64,000 nucleotides of DNA, from assembly GCA_903866255.1 (NCBI GenBank), contig CAIPMW010000065.1, forward strand, positions 1 to 64,000, written 5' to 3'. The notes beneath the pieces are model-generated. The model was given only the letters and a program-made list of their open reading frames with translations, made no database searches and had not been told where the DNA came from. The position numbers and the translations under genes are program-made. Below are positions 25,682 to 35,304 of this stretch, in pieces. This DNA is from an uncultured Chlorobiaceae bacterium (GTDB taxonomy: Bacteria > Bacteroidota > Chlorobiia > Chlorobiales > Chlorobiaceae). The stretch's first letter is position 1; each line of letters opens with the position of its first letter.

Positions 25682-26589
25682 AGCACTCCGGCACCCTTCC
25701 CGGGGATTGCCATACCCGTCAAAGCCTCCATTACCCCCCGGAAGAGTGCGCTGCACTGCCGCAGAAGAGTAAAGGGCCGCTCGCCCATTTCACAGCAGAG
25801 TTGTTCACTGTACAGCGCATTATAGAGAGCATCCGGCCAGTAGGAGATCACTCTGCACAACATCAGTCCATGCGGTTCAAGGAGCTTTGCAAGGGTGCCA
25901 GGCATAAAATGGTAGAGATGGCGAGGAGCATCCCAGGCAATCCAGCTCTCCTGATAATGGGAGGCACCGGAACAGGCTGGATTGGGGAGCGCAATCAACA
26001 CCAGGCCATCAGGCTTCAGTCGCCTGCTGACTGCGTGCAGCGTTTCATGGAGGTCGTGAATGTGCTCAAGCGTATGCCACAGTACAATACGATCAAATTC
26101 CCCCTCCAACTCATGCACCGAAGTGCTCACCTTCAGTCCGAAACGCTTCGTGGAGTGAGCTGCTGATGCAGCATCAGGCTCAACACCGGCAAGGCAAGCG
26201 AGCGGAACACCTTTGTGGCAATGAAAAAAGTTCAGCAATTCACCCGTCGAGGAGCCAATTTCAAGGATTGAGAGCCGCTCGGGAGGCTCCGTCCAGCCAT
26301 GCAGGACAAGTCGGGACCTGTAGTGCAGCAGAAGCGATCGTGCAAAAAGGTAAGCCCTATTCCTGATTGATTTTACGTTCCCCCGGTGCAGAAAGGGATC
26401 GTAGTGAGCCGAGCGGTAATGAGAAGCAATTTCAGAGGATTCTGGACGGGGATTAAGCATCACCAGGCCAGAGGCGCACGACTGAACAAGCTGCCAGCGT
26501 AGTTCTCTGGAATGGTCAAAACGGTCAGGCAGTATCAGCCAGGGGATAAACTCCATGGAGTTGCTTATCGGGCAGGGAACACTCTCCAT
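25642..26589 (-). CDS. SAM-dependent methyltransferase (Methyltransf_23 type)
   Basis: This 315-residue class I methyltransferase has its SAM motif I at LSILEIGSSTGELLNFF and the post-motif VLWHTLEHIHD. The N-terminus resembles zinc-ribbon methyltransferases in which CxxCG precedes LVFLNPRP, but here the text is SCASGLVMLNPRP, so at least one Cys of the ribbon is lost. The C-terminal part (RHLYHFMPGTLAKLLEPHG) matches the same group. Substrates in this family include sugars and quinone-like molecules; none can be named here. It follows the HIT gene by 18 bases on the minus strand. Confidence 0.85.
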   Translation of the reverse strand: MESVPCPISNSMEFIPWLILPDRFDHSRELRWQLVQSCASGLVMLNPRPESSEIASHYRSAHYDPFLHRGNVKSIRNRAYLFARSLLLHYRSRLVLHGWTEPPERLSILEIGSSTGELLNFFHCHKGVPLACLAGVEPDAASAAHSTKRFGLKVSTSVHELEGEFDRIVLWHTLEHIHDLHETLHAVSRRLKPDGLVLIALPNPACSGASHYQESWIAWDAPRHLYHFMPGTLAKLLEPHGLMLCRVISYWPDALYNALYSEQLCCEMGERPFTLLRQCSALFRGVMEALTGMAIPGKGAGVLYCASLRPRAFSS

Positions 26590-26607
26590 CTCAATGCGGG
26601 AAAGAGT

Positions 26608-27126
26608 TTACTGCTTTTCCCGTCTGGTCAGGTCAGCAAAGGCGTTTTTAAGACTCTTGTAGGTAGATTTCATATCATTACTGAGTACTTTGGCGTCAGC
26701 AAGCACCGGCATGAAGTTGGTGTCGCCTTCCCAGCGGGGTACGATATGAAAATGAATATGGTTGTCAACACTGCCACCGGCAATGCGTCCCAGATTTGCG
26801 CCAACATTAAAGCCCTGGGGCTTCAGGGTAAGGCGCAGGGCTTTGATCGACAGGTCGGTCAACTCCATCACCTCAAGCTTCGTCGCGGTGTCAAGCTCAG
26901 AAAACTCGGAAGTCTGAAGATATGGAATCACCATGAGGTGCCCACAGTTGTAGGGATAAAGGTTCATGATGATAAAGCAGCTTTTTCCCCTGTAGAGCAC
27001 AAAGCGCTTCTCATCCTCATCGGGAGGAATATCAGCAAAAACAGACCTACCATCTTTGCCTGCAGGCTTGTCATCCTTGAAAGACTGCATGTACACTTCA
27101 CGCCAAGGCGAGTACATTCTGTTCAT
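26608..27126 (-). CDS. HIT-family nucleotide-binding hydrolase
   Basis: This 172-residue histidine-triad protein has the active-site motif HIHFHIVPRW and the upstream strand IIMNLYPYNCGHLMVIP. HIT enzymes hydrolyse nucleotide phosphoramidates or dinucleoside polyphosphates (AP4A phosphorylase-like branch). I use the ATG at 27126 (MNRMYSPWREVYM) because the frame's 19 earlier codons run into a tRNA gene. It is followed at 18 bases by the methyltransferase gene, and two tRNA-Leu genes on the same strand precede it, so it may be co-transcribed with them. Confidence 0.92.
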   Translation of the reverse strand: MNRMYSPWREVYMQSFKDDKPAGKDGRSVFADIPPDEDEKRFVLYRGKSCFIIMNLYPYNCGHLMVIPYLQTSEFSELDTATKLEVMELTDLSIKALRLTLKPQGFNVGANLGRIAGGSVDNHIHFHIVPRWEGDTNFMPVLADAKVLSNDMKSTYKSLKNAFADLTRREKQ

Positions 27127-27153
27127 GACCGGGACATCTGCTATAATTAAAAA

Positions 27154-27241
27154 TGGTACCAAAGATGGGAATCGAACCCACACGAGTTATTCACTCACTG
27201 GATTTTGAGTCCAGCGCGTCTACCAGTTCCGCCACTTTGGC
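27154..27241 (-). tRNA. tRNA-Leu (CAA anticodon)
   Basis: An 88-base leucine tRNA on the minus strand with a 7-bp acceptor stem (GCCAAAG with CTTTGGT), the anticodon stem CTGGA/TCCAG with loop CTCAAAA giving anticodon CAA, a class II variable arm (GTGAGTGAATAACTC) and T-arm GGGTTCGAATCCC. The 3' CCA is encoded in the DNA (27154-27156). Confidence 0.95.
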
Positions 27242-27252
27242 ATGGTTACGAG

Positions 27253-27337
27253 TGGTGCGAGAGAAGGGAATCGAACCCTCACGCCTCACGGCACCAGTTC
27301 CTAAGACTGGCGTGTATACCAATTTCACCACTCTCGC
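27253..27337 (-). tRNA. tRNA-Leu (UAG anticodon)
   Basis: An 85-base leucine tRNA on the minus strand with acceptor stem GCGAGAG/CTCTCGC, anticodon stem CCAGT/ACTGG with loop CTTAGGA giving anticodon UAG, a long variable arm and T-arm GGGTTCGATTCCC. CCA is encoded (27253-27255). It lies 11 bases upstream of the CAA leucine tRNA, so both are probably processed from one transcript. Confidence 0.95.
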
Positions 27338-27476
27338 ATTTCAGGCAAACAATATACGTGGTTTTTATTCTAATAAAAACTATCTTCGGAGAAAGTTTTG
27401 CTGCGTATACTGTTATCCACTGGCAAAAAGTAGCTTGCCACAGCAGATTTATCCCCTTTTCTACAGTTTTGAGCCT

Positions 27477-28070
27477 ATGCCGTCTCATTTACACCGTGTT
27501 GCAGGCGTTCTGTCGTGGCTTATCAGCCCGGTAATGGTTGCGCCAACTGCATACTCAGCTATTGTGATGTTCGGATTTGGCAACAACCCGAACCGCATCT
27601 CTTTTGTGATGGTGCTCTTGTTTGCAAGTACCCTTGTTCCTGTTCTTCTGATTTCCGGGCTAAAAAAAACAGGAAAAATTTCTGATTACAATATCACCTT
27701 CCGTGAGCAAAGATTTTTTCCCCTGCTGGCGCTTGTTGGTGTCAACGCCCTTGGCTATGAGCTTATGCAGCAGCTCGCAGCTCCGAGACTTCTGGGTGGA
27801 ATTCTGCTTTTCAACGCGCTCAATATGGTTTTTATACTTCTGGTCACCCTTCAGTGGAAGATTAGCATACACCTCTTCACCCTGGCATCATCCATAGCCT
27901 TGCTCTTTGTGCAGTTTGGTTCCATAACCCTTTGGCTACTGTTTCTTGTGCCGATCCTGATGTGGTCGAGAATTGTCCTGAAGGCTCATAATCTCATGCA
28001 GACCCTTGTTGGAGGAGTGGTTGGCTTTGTTGTCACCTTTGCTGAGTTAACATGGTGGACGGGATTGTGA
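27477..28070 (+). CDS. integral membrane protein related to PAP2 phosphatases
   Basis: This 197-residue protein is nearly all membrane, with about six helices. Near the C-terminus, WSRIVLKAHNLMQTLVGG resembles PAP2 motif 3 (SRxxxxxHxxxD), but the final Asp is Gln, and no PSGH motif is evident, so phosphatase activity is doubtful. I take the ATG at 27477 (MPSHLHRVAG); the open frame continues back through the tRNA region but that is not coding. It overlaps the following ferrochelatase-like gene by 19 bases. Confidence 0.7.
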   Translation: MPSHLHRVAGVLSWLISPVMVAPTAYSAIVMFGFGNNPNRISFVMVLLFASTLVPVLLISGLKKTGKISDYNITFREQRFFPLLALVGVNALGYELMQQLAAPRLLGGILLFNALNMVFILLVTLQWKISIHLFTLASSIALLFVQFGSITLWLLFLVPILMWSRIVLKAHNLMQTLVGGVVGFVVTFAELTWWTGL

Positions 28071-29116
28071 GCCGAAAGAGATATGCTGTTATTGTAACCA
28101 CCTATGGAGAGGTCGAGGAGGTTACCATAAGGAACCTCTGGCCGAGCTCACGGAAAATTCTTAGGTCAGTAACCCGTCAAATTGTTAAAATCCCGGAGGC
28201 GCTGATCTACTTTATTGCTGATTATCGATCAACAAAACACTACATCAAGTGGAAACGTAACCGTTACCACTCTTCGCTTCTTGCTATCAATCGAGCCCAG
28301 ACTGCGATGCTGCAAGAAGCACTTGTTGCCAGCAGAAGCACCATGCCTGCTACTTTTGAGGTTACGCTCACTGATGCCTACTATTTTGTTCACCCCTATC
28401 TCGAAGAGAAGCTTCAGCAGATGTGGAACCACTATGACGGTATTATTGTTTTGCCCATGATTCCAGTTGAATCAGCATTTTCCTGCGGGGTGGCCTGCCA
28501 GATGGTGACTGATGTATTTGGAGACGGTGGGTTCGGCAAGGTAAAAGTGCTCAGCAAACTCTGGAATGACCCGCATCTTCACCGTATTTATACTGATTAT
28601 CTCTTCAGAGAGGTTTCTGAGCAGATGCGACTTCGGAAAAAGGCAAAAATAGGGCTGGTACTGGTCATTCATGGGACGTTGGTCAAAGATCGTGCCGGCA
28701 ATACGCCAGAACTCTTTACCGGTCTTGCCGAAACCATTGCATTTTTTGAGGCTATGAAGCGGATGATCATGGCAGATTCAAAAAATATCTTCACGGATGT
28801 GCGCCAGGGCTGTATGAACCACTCAAGGGGGGGGGAGTGGACCTCCGAGACTATTGAAAAAGCTTTTGAAGGTTTTAAGGCTGAGGGTTATGATGGAGTG
28901 GTCATGTTTCCTTATGGTTTTTTTGCCGACAACAGCGAAACAGAATATGATGCCTGCAGGAAACTTGAAGAGGCAGCTTTTCCTCTTTCGCAGTATATCA
29001 GGTGCATCAACGATAACCCTGAATTTGGCCAATGGCTTTCGGGCAAAGTGCTTGACGGCCTTCAAGCACTTAACAATCTGCAGTGCGCTCTTGAACCTCA
29101 TGACACAGAATCGTAA
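28052..29116 (+). CDS. ferrochelatase-like protein (HemH family)
   Basis: This 354-residue protein has the layout of ferrochelatase: IVTTYGEVEE at the start, LVLVIHGTLVKDRAGN where ferrochelatase has its catalytic His, and VVMFPYGFFADNSETEYD matching the IGFVSDHxETLYE motif. It would insert iron into protoporphyrin or a related tetrapyrrole. Chlorobi make large amounts of chlorophylls and several chelatases exist, so the exact metal and ring are not certain. It overlaps the membrane-protein gene by 19 bases. The start is an ATG within that gene, which fits coupling. Confidence 0.8.
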   Translation: MVDGIVSRKRYAVIVTTYGEVEEVTIRNLWPSSRKILRSVTRQIVKIPEALIYFIADYRSTKHYIKWKRNRYHSSLLAINRAQTAMLQEALVASRSTMPATFEVTLTDAYYFVHPYLEEKLQQMWNHYDGIIVLPMIPVESAFSCGVACQMVTDVFGDGGFGKVKVLSKLWNDPHLHRIYTDYLFREVSEQMRLRKKAKIGLVLVIHGTLVKDRAGNTPELFTGLAETIAFFEAMKRMIMADSKNIFTDVRQGCMNHSRGGEWTSETIEKAFEGFKAEGYDGVVMFPYGFFADNSETEYDACRKLEEAAFPLSQYIRCINDNPEFGQWLSGKVLDGLQALNNLQCALEPHDTES

Positions 29117-29125
29117 CTTGCACCT

Positions 29126-29728
29126 ATGGGAAATGATAAAGAGAGATTGGAGAGAGGGGATGCTATCGGGAACGCCCCTGGTTATGGTGAGCAGGATCTG
29201 TACAAGCTGGCGCTGATTGCGCTTGAGCAGCAGCGAAACAGTGGAGCGCTTGAACTGCTTGACTGCTGCATTGAGGCGAGACCTCGTGATCCGGCGGTGC
29301 TCTATGCCCGTGCCGTTACCAATATCTCCATGGGGGACTATCGGAAAGCTGCCTGCGATCTCCTGAAAACCATTGTCATTGATCGCACTCTTCTCCATGC
29401 ATGGAAGCAGCTTGGTTTTGTGCAGTTCATGCTTGGAAAAGAGGAGGACGCCATTAAGACCCTTAAAAAAGGGCTGGAGATTGATCCTCGCTATGCCGAC
29501 ATCTACTGCGTTCTGGGAGACATCTATATAGATCGTTGCGAGCACGACAAGGCAAAGGAGGCCTTTGATAAAGCGCTTGAACTTGAGCCCGACAATCCTG
29601 AGCCCCACAGCAAGCTTGCCATGTACTTTCTTGCAAGGGGCGATATGAAGGGGTTAAGAAGGGAGTATGAACTTCTTAAGACAGTTGATGCCGAACTGGC
29701 AGAACAGATTGGAACCCTCTATTTTTAA
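29126..29728 (+). CDS. TPR-repeat protein
   Basis: This 200-residue soluble protein is composed of about four TPR units (for example ALELLDCCIEARPRDPAVLYA, LKKGLEIDPRYADIYCVLGD and AFDKALELEPDNPEPHSKLA). It has no signal peptide and no catalytic domain. TPRs mediate protein contacts; the partner is unknown. It follows the ferrochelatase-like gene by nine bases and precedes a small membrane-protein gene by six, so these may form one operon. Confidence 0.85.
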   Translation: MGNDKERLERGDAIGNAPGYGEQDLYKLALIALEQQRNSGALELLDCCIEARPRDPAVLYARAVTNISMGDYRKAACDLLKTIVIDRTLLHAWKQLGFVQFMLGKEEDAIKTLKKGLEIDPRYADIYCVLGDIYIDRCEHDKAKEAFDKALELEPDNPEPHSKLAMYFLARGDMKGLRREYELLKTVDAELAEQIGTLYF

Positions 29729-29734
29729 CCGGCC

Positions 29735-29983
29735 ATGAAACTTTTTGCTGATACCGAGAAGAGAAAGAAGTTTATGAAAACAGGGCTCTCTTCCCTGCTG
29801 ACCATTGCCTGGACTCCAATCATTGGAGTGGCTGTTGCCGCGATAGTTGGCGCACCACTTGCTGAATTGCTGGGCTGGCCTGTAACGCTGGGGCTCACAG
29901 CCATCATAACCCTGTTGCTGGCGTGGCTGTTTCTGAAGTTATTTCAACGAACAGGTCACAGGTTTTCCCGAGACAGCAGATGA
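29735..29983 (+). CDS. small two-helix membrane protein
   Basis: This 82-residue protein has two hydrophobic helices (about 18-38 and 46-68) joined by a short Pro/Gly turn, with basic ends (MKLFADTEKRKKFMKTG and RTGHRFSRDSR). It is the last gene of the small plus-strand group before nuo. No family was recognised. The 155 bases that follow hold an AT-rich stretch that must include the nuo promoter. Confidence 0.65.
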   Translation: MKLFADTEKRKKFMKTGLSSLLTIAWTPIIGVAVAAIVGAPLAELLGWPVTLGLTAIITLLLAWLFLKLFQRTGHRFSRDSR

Positions 29984-30189
29984 ACAGGGGGAAGGGAATG
30001 CTGTTTTTTTTGTGTCGCACAGAAAAAAATAACACTAAAAAGGAGTGAGAAGCACTTGTCAGGAGTCAAAGCGTATTTTTTTTCTGTGTTGAAATAAAAT
30101 TTTTACTATATTTCGCTACATTTGGATTTATATAGGAATTGCAGGAGCACCGCAACGGTAAAACCGGGATCAACTCAAATTGGCACGAC

Positions 30190-30633
30190 ATGGATCAGAC
30201 GCTGAGTAATTTTGGCAATGTATTTGTCTTTCTTGTTCTTGGCATAGTCTTTGTGGCTGGTGGTTTTTTGACCGCCCGCCTTCTCCGTCCACAGAGGCCT
30301 AACCCGGCGAAGAATTCCACCTACGAGTGCGGTGAAGAGGCAGTGGGGAGTGCCTGGGTCAAATTCAATATCAGGTTTTATGTTGTCGCCCTTATTTTTA
30401 TCATTTTTGACGTAGAGGTTGTTTTTCTCTTTCCGTGGGCAACCGTTTTCAAGCAGCTTGGTTCATTTGCTCTCATAGAGGCGCTCGTTTTTGCCGGTAT
30501 TCTCATTATTGGACTTGCTTACGCGTGGGTGAAGGGTGATCTCGACTGGGTAAGACCGACACCGGTTACGCCAAAAATGCCGGAGATGCCAGAGTTGTCA
30601 TCAACGAAATCTACCTCATTCACCATTCAATAG
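30190..30633 (+). CDS. nuoA: NADH-quinone oxidoreductase subunit A (NuoA)
   Basis: This 147-residue membrane subunit has three helices and the family signature [22 protein letters not shown] followed by [15 protein letters not shown]. The C-terminal tail ([13 protein letters not shown]) is rich in Pro, Thr and Ser. I chose the ATG at 30190 ([12 protein letters not shown]); a TTG at 30139 would add 17 residues and cannot be excluded since neither has a strong ribosome-binding site. It opens the nuo operon; nuoB starts six bases after its stop. Confidence 0.94.
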   Translation: MDQTLSNFGNVFVFLVLGIVFVAGGFLTARLLRPQRPNPAKNSTYECGEEAVGSAWVKFNIRFYVVALIFIIFDVEVVFLFPWATVFKQLGSFALIEALVFAGILIIGLAYAWVKGDLDWVRPTPVTPKMPEMPELSSTKSTSFTIQ

Positions 30634-30639
30634 AGCGTT

Positions 30640-31209
30640 ATGGGTTTACTTGATGCTGGAATAACAAGGCATAACGTCCTGGTAACATCAGTTGACAATG
30701 TCCTGAACTGGGCGCGTCTCTCTTCACTTTGGCCGATGGGATTCGGTCTGGCATGTTGTGCCATTGAGATGATGGCTACCAACGCTTCAAACTACGATCT
30801 TGAACGTTTTGGTATTTTTCCTCGTTCATCACCACGTCAGTCCGATCTGATGATTGTTGCCGGAACCGTCACCATGAAGATGGCTGACCGGGTTGTACGT
30901 CTTTACGAGCAGATGCCGGAGCCGCGTTATGTACTCTCCATGGGAAGTTGCTCCAACTGCGGTGGCCCATATCAGGACCACGGTTATCATGTGCTCAAGG
31001 GTGTTGATCGTGTTATTCCAGTTGATGTGTATGTGCCTGGTTGTCCTCCGCGTCCGGAGGCGCTTATTGGCGGCCTCATGAAGGTACAGGAGCTGATACG
31101 GATGGAGCAGATTGGCGTGTCCAGAGCAGATGCATTGAAAAAGCTTGCGGAAAAGGCTCAGGATCCCCGGTTTATTGTCGAGCGGGAGCGAAAAGCTGCT
31201 CGGGCTTAA
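30640..31209 (+). CDS. nuoB: NADH-quinone oxidoreductase subunit B (NuoB)
   Basis: This 189-residue peripheral-arm subunit holds the N2 [4Fe-4S] cluster next to the quinone site. Ligands are C39 and C40 (GLACCAIEM), C104 ([10 protein letters not shown]) and C135 (VPGCPPRPE). The tail after about 160 is charged ([10 protein letters not shown]). The spacing to nuoA and nuoC shows a standard operon. Confidence 0.97.
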   Translation: MGLLDAGITRHNVLVTSVDNVLNWARLSSLWPMGFGLACCAIEMMATNASNYDLERFGIFPRSSPRQSDLMIVAGTVTMKMADRVVRLYEQMPEPRYVLSMGSCSNCGGPYQDHGYHVLKGVDRVIPVDVYVPGCPPRPEALIGGLMKVQELIRMEQIGVSRADALKKLAEKAQDPRFIVERERKAARA

Positions 31210-31237
31210 TTTAACAATAAGATTTATTCCCGGTAAG

Positions 31238-31756
31238 ATGGAAGAAGTAAAGGAAGTATCGCGGTTAGTTCAGGAGAGCACTGCGGCATACAGGATAATC
31301 TGTGAGCAGTTTGGCGAGGCTGTTTCTGCGCTTGATTCTAACGATACAATGCCATTTTTTGAAGTACTTGAGAGTGGTCGCTGGGTTGAGATAGCGCTTT
31401 TCATGCGCGATCATGCAAAGCTGAAGTTTAATTACATGGCCTGTATGAGTGGTGTTGACTATCCGACGGAGGGGAAGGTAGGCATTGTCTGTAACTTTCA
31501 GTCACTAGCTCTTCTGAATCACAAACTCTCGGTAAAGGTGAAGTGTGACAGGGCTGGTGGTTGCATTCCGAGCGTTTCGCGTGTCTGGCATACAGCCAAC
31601 TGGCACGAACGGGAGGCTTACGATCTTTTCGGTATGATCTTTACAGGACATCCCGAGTTGAAAAGAATTCTCTGCCCCGACGATTGGGAGGGATATCCGC
31701 TTCGCAAGGATTACAAGGTGCAGGAGAGATATCACGGTATCAAGGTACCCTACTGA
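31238..31756 (+). CDS. nuoC: NADH-quinone oxidoreductase subunit C (NuoC)
   Basis: This 172-residue subunit of the Q-module has the usual signature HTANWHEREAYDLFGMIFTGHP, then RILCPDDWEGYPLRKDY. It is a separate gene, not fused to NuoD as in enterobacteria. I take the ATG at 31238 because the frame's upstream 31 codons overlap nuoB. Confidence 0.95.
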   Translation: MEEVKEVSRLVQESTAAYRIICEQFGEAVSALDSNDTMPFFEVLESGRWVEIALFMRDHAKLKFNYMACMSGVDYPTEGKVGIVCNFQSLALLNHKLSVKVKCDRAGGCIPSVSRVWHTANWHEREAYDLFGMIFTGHPELKRILCPDDWEGYPLRKDYKVQERYHGIKVPY

Positions 31757-31790
31757 AACAGTGTTATAAATTGTAAAAGCAGCTCACAGT

Positions 31791-32993
31791 ATGCAGGAAT
31801 TAGATACAGTCGGACAGGGTTCAGTCAGGGTTACCCGCAAAAGCGACAAGCTTGTCATTCTTGAAAAAGATCTTGCTACCGAGCAGATGGTGCTTGCCAT
31901 GGGTCCGCAGCATCCTTCAACTCACGGTGTGCTCAAACTGGAGTGTCTTACCGACGGCGAGGTGATTACCGAAGCCATACCTTGTCTCGGTTATCTCCAT
32001 CGTTGTTTTGAGAAGTGTTGCGAAAACGTCGATTACCCGGCAATTGTTCCCTATACCGACAGGCTTGATTACCTTTCCGGTATGAACAGTGAATTTGCCT
32101 ACGCTTTGGCCGTTGAAAAGCTTCTTGATCTTGAAATTCCCCGTCGTGTCGAATTTATACGTGTCATTGTCTCTGAGCTGAACAGGATTGCATCCCATCT
32201 CGTAGCCATTGGCACATATGGCATTGACCTTGGCGCCTTCACCCCCTTTCTTTTCTGTTTCCGCGACCGTGAAATTATTCTTGGCCTTCTTGAGTGGGCA
32301 TCCGGCGCAAGAATGCTCTATAACTATATCTGGATCGGTGGACTTGCCTATGATGTACCAACCGATTTCCTGAAAAGAGTGAGAGAGTTCGTTGCCTACT
32401 TCAGGCCAAAAGCAGTCGAACTGCAGAACCTGCTGACCGAAAACGAGATCTTTGTCAAACGCACCCATGGCATCGGTATCATGCCCGCAGATGTAGCCAT
32501 AAACTATGGCTGGTCAGGCCCTATGCTTCGTGGTTCGGGTGTGAAGTGGGATTTAAGAAGAAACGATCCCTATTCTGTCTATCCAGAGATCGATTTCAAG
32601 GTTGCTGTTCCCGACGGGAAGCACTCTGTCATTGGTGACTGCCTTTCACGCCACCTTGTTCGTGCTGTTGAGATGGAGGAGAGTTTGAAGATTATTGAAC
32701 AGTGCATTGACAAAATACCATCCCCGGAGGGGTTCAACTCAAGGTCGGCCATTCCGAAACGTATCCGTCCCAAAGCGGGCGAAGTCTACTCCCGTGCCGA
32801 GAATCCCCGTGGTGAACTTGGCTTTTACCTTGAGAGCGATGGCAAGTCGACCAAACCGGTTCGTTGCAAGGCCCGTTCATCATGCTTTGTCAATCTTTCA
32901 GCCATGAAAGATCTCTCAAAAGGTCAGCTCATACCCGATCTTGTCGCCATTATCGGCAGCATTGACATTGTGCTTGGGGAGGTTGACAGATGA
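31791..32993 (+). CDS. nuoD: NADH-quinone oxidoreductase subunit D (NuoD)
   Basis: This 400-residue 49-kDa-type subunit of the quinone site has [15 protein letters not shown] near the N-terminus and [21 protein letters not shown]-like helix residues in the middle. It ends in [10 protein letters not shown], as is usual. Its stop overlaps the nuoH start by four bases (ATGA). Confidence 0.97.
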   Translation: MQELDTVGQGSVRVTRKSDKLVILEKDLATEQMVLAMGPQHPSTHGVLKLECLTDGEVITEAIPCLGYLHRCFEKCCENVDYPAIVPYTDRLDYLSGMNSEFAYALAVEKLLDLEIPRRVEFIRVIVSELNRIASHLVAIGTYGIDLGAFTPFLFCFRDREIILGLLEWASGARMLYNYIWIGGLAYDVPTDFLKRVREFVAYFRPKAVELQNLLTENEIFVKRTHGIGIMPADVAINYGWSGPMLRGSGVKWDLRRNDPYSVYPEIDFKVAVPDGKHSVIGDCLSRHLVRAVEMEESLKIIEQCIDKIPSPEGFNSRSAIPKRIRPKAGEVYSRAENPRGELGFYLESDGKSTKPVRCKARSSCFVNLSAMKDLSKGQLIPDLVAIIGSIDIVLGEVDR

Positions 32994-34108
32994 GCACAAC
33001 CGCATTATCTCAATTCAGCATGCCTCTTCTTATGGGTAACAGTCTCAATGCCTGGTCAGAAGCGCTCATCGGCTTCAATCTTCTGGGTCTTCCTCTCGGC
33101 CTCATTGTCATTGCGGTTATTCCGCTGCTCTTTATCGCTCTCTACTCTCTCACCTATGGTGTATATGGTGAAAGAAAGATCTCAGCCTTCATGCAGGATC
33201 GTCTCGGGCCGATGGAGGTTGGTAAATGGGGCATTCTCCAGACCATTGCAGATATTCTGAAACTCATCCAGAAGGAGGATATTCTTCCAACTTCTGCCGA
33301 CAGATTTCTCTTTGTTATTGGCCCGGGCATTCTCTTTGTCGGTTCCTTTCTTGCTTATGCGGTGCTGCCCTTCAGTCCCGCCTTCATTGGAGCAAGCCTC
33401 AATGTGGGCCTTTACTATGCTATAGGTATTGTTGCTCTCGAAGTGGTCGGTATCCTGGCCGCAGGATGGGGCTCGAACAACAAGTGGTCACTTTACGGTG
33501 CTGTACGCAGTGTTGCGCAGATTGTGAGTTACGAAATTCCTGCCGCCATTGCCCTGCTCTGTGGTGCCATGATGGCAGGCACCCTCGACATGCAGCAGAT
33601 CAATGTGCTGCAGTCAGGCGAGTATGGATTTGCCCATTTCTACCTCTTTCAGTCGCCGATCGCCTGGCTCCCTTTCCTTATCTACTTTATCGCCTCACTT
33701 GCCGAGGTGAATCGCGCACCATTCGATATACCTGAGGCTGAATCAGAGCTCGTCGCGGGATACTTTACTGAATACTCCGGCATGAAGTTTGCCGTCATTT
33801 TTCTTGCCGAATATGGGAGTATGTTCATGGTCTCAGCCATTATATCAGTTGTATTTCTTGGTGGTTGGAACTCTCCGCTTCCAAATCTTGGATCGTTTGC
33901 CCTGAACACCTGGACCAATGGCCCGGTATGGGGTGCTTTCTGGATGATTTCGAAGGGTTTCTTCTTTATCTTTGTTCAGATGTGGCTTCGCTGGACGCTG
34001 CCACGCCTGAGGGTCGACCAGTTGATGTACCTCTGCTGGAAGGTGCTGACACCATTTGCCTTTATCAGTTTTGTGCTGACCGCCATATGGGAAATCTATG
34101 TTCCATAA
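32990..34108 (+). CDS. nuoH: NADH-quinone oxidoreductase subunit H (NuoH)
   Basis: This 372-residue membrane subunit forms the quinone-cavity side of the membrane arm. It has about eight helices and the conserved [15 protein letters not shown] and [20 protein letters not shown] loops. It overlaps nuoD by four bases and is followed by nuoI after 54 bases. Confidence 0.97.
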   Translation: MSTTALSQFSMPLLMGNSLNAWSEALIGFNLLGLPLGLIVIAVIPLLFIALYSLTYGVYGERKISAFMQDRLGPMEVGKWGILQTIADILKLIQKEDILPTSADRFLFVIGPGILFVGSFLAYAVLPFSPAFIGASLNVGLYYAIGIVALEVVGILAAGWGSNNKWSLYGAVRSVAQIVSYEIPAAIALLCGAMMAGTLDMQQINVLQSGEYGFAHFYLFQSPIAWLPFLIYFIASLAEVNRAPFDIPEAESELVAGYFTEYSGMKFAVIFLAEYGSMFMVSAIISVVFLGGWNSPLPNLGSFALNTWTNGPVWGAFWMISKGFFFIFVQMWLRWTLPRLRVDQLMYLCWKVLTPFAFISFVLTAIWEIYVP

Positions 34109-34162
34109 GCGGGCGATGAGAAATTTAACAGTCAATGCAGGAACCGTAATGACGTACAGATT

Positions 34163-34759
34163 ATGAGTGAGTATTTCGGGAATATAAAAACCGGTGCAGT
34201 CACCATTGCCACAGGCATGGGTATCACCCTGAAGCATTTTTTCAATGCCGTCCATCGCAAAGGTGATGCTGGTCTTGACGATGTCGACTATTTCCGCCAG
34301 GTTGATGGTCTTTGTACCCTTCAGTACCCGCATGAGACCATTCCTACCCCAGCCAATGCTCGCTATCGTCTCAATAATGATATTGATGACTGTATTGGTT
34401 GTGGACAGTGCGTGAGGGCTTGCCCAATAGGCTGTATCACTATGGAGACTGTCAAGGTCGCTCCGGATGACTTGGGTGCCTGTGGAAAGACCAGAGATGG
34501 TCAGCAAAAGAAATTCTGGATTCCGGTATTTGATATTGATGTTGCAAAGTGCATGACCTGTGGAATTTGTACCACAGTATGTCCTACAGAGTGCCTTGCC
34601 CACACCCCGGTTGCAGACTTTTCTGAGTTCGATCGCAGTAACTTCATCTACCATTTCGGCAACCTCACCCGTCTTGAAGCTGAGGCAAAGCGACGCAAAC
34701 TGGCCGATATACAGGCAAAAGCCAAGGCGGAGAAAGAGAAAAAAGAAGAGGAAAACTGA
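34163..34759 (+). CDS. nuoI: NADH-quinone oxidoreductase subunit I (NuoI)
   Basis: This 198-residue ferredoxin-like subunit carries clusters N6a and N6b. The two motifs CIGCGQCVRACP and CMTCGICTTVCP are separated by a longer spacer than in E. coli, including DDLGACGKTRDGQQKKF. The tail is a charged Lys/Glu-rich helix (AEKEKKEEEN). In a complex without NuoEFG, NuoI is a likely point where an external ferredoxin could dock; this is inference. Confidence 0.96.
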   Translation: MSEYFGNIKTGAVTIATGMGITLKHFFNAVHRKGDAGLDDVDYFRQVDGLCTLQYPHETIPTPANARYRLNNDIDDCIGCGQCVRACPIGCITMETVKVAPDDLGACGKTRDGQQKKFWIPVFDIDVAKCMTCGICTTVCPTECLAHTPVADFSEFDRSNFIYHFGNLTRLEAEAKRRKLADIQAKAKAEKEKKEEEN

Positions 34760-34773
34760 TATCACTACACATT

Positions 34774-35286
34774 ATGAGTAACCAAACCTATACGGTCATC
34801 TTTTATCTCTTTGCAGCGCTCACGGTCTGTTCGGCAGCGTTTGTTGTGTTGACTCGGAATGTTATCTATTCCGCATTTTCGCTGCTTTTCACCTTTTTTG
34901 GTGTTGCGGCCCTTTACGTATTCCTTAGCGCCGACTTTATTGCCGTCACACAGGTTGTTGTCTATGTCGGTGGTATTCTTGTGTTGCTTCTCTTTGGTGT
35001 CATGTTTACCAACAGCATCATGAATCCCGGACAGAAGAGCGAAGTCTTTAATGTCTTTCCCGGAGTGCTCATCCTTACGGGTGTTATAGGATCGCTGCTC
35101 TATACGTTTTACAATACGAAGGGCTGGATGGTCACAGGGAGAACGCTGCAGGGGAGTATTGTTGAGCGGATTGGGTTTGAAACCATGTCGCGCTACGTGC
35201 TGCCCTTTGAGATGGTCTCAATTCTGCTGCTTGCCGCTCTTATTGGCGCAGCATTTCTTGCACGTTTTGACAAGACAGGGAAATAA
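34774..35286 (+). CDS. nuoJ: NADH-quinone oxidoreductase subunit J (NuoJ)
   Basis: This 170-residue membrane subunit has five helices, including the conserved FIAVTQVVVYVGGILVLLLF stretch. It follows nuoI by 14 bases. Confidence 0.95.
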   Translation: MSNQTYTVIFYLFAALTVCSAAFVVLTRNVIYSAFSLLFTFFGVAALYVFLSADFIAVTQVVVYVGGILVLLLFGVMFTNSIMNPGQKSEVFNVFPGVLILTGVIGSLLYTFYNTKGWMVTGRTLQGSIVERIGFETMSRYVLPFEMVSILLLAALIGAAFLARFDKTGK

Positions 35287-35304
35287 CGAAAAAAGTTTTA
35301 CACC

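Noticed and set aside
27153-27476. Upstream extension of the PAP2-like frame through the tRNA genes
   Set aside because: The sequence is fully explained by two tRNA-Leu genes on the other strand; the ATG at 27477 is adequate.
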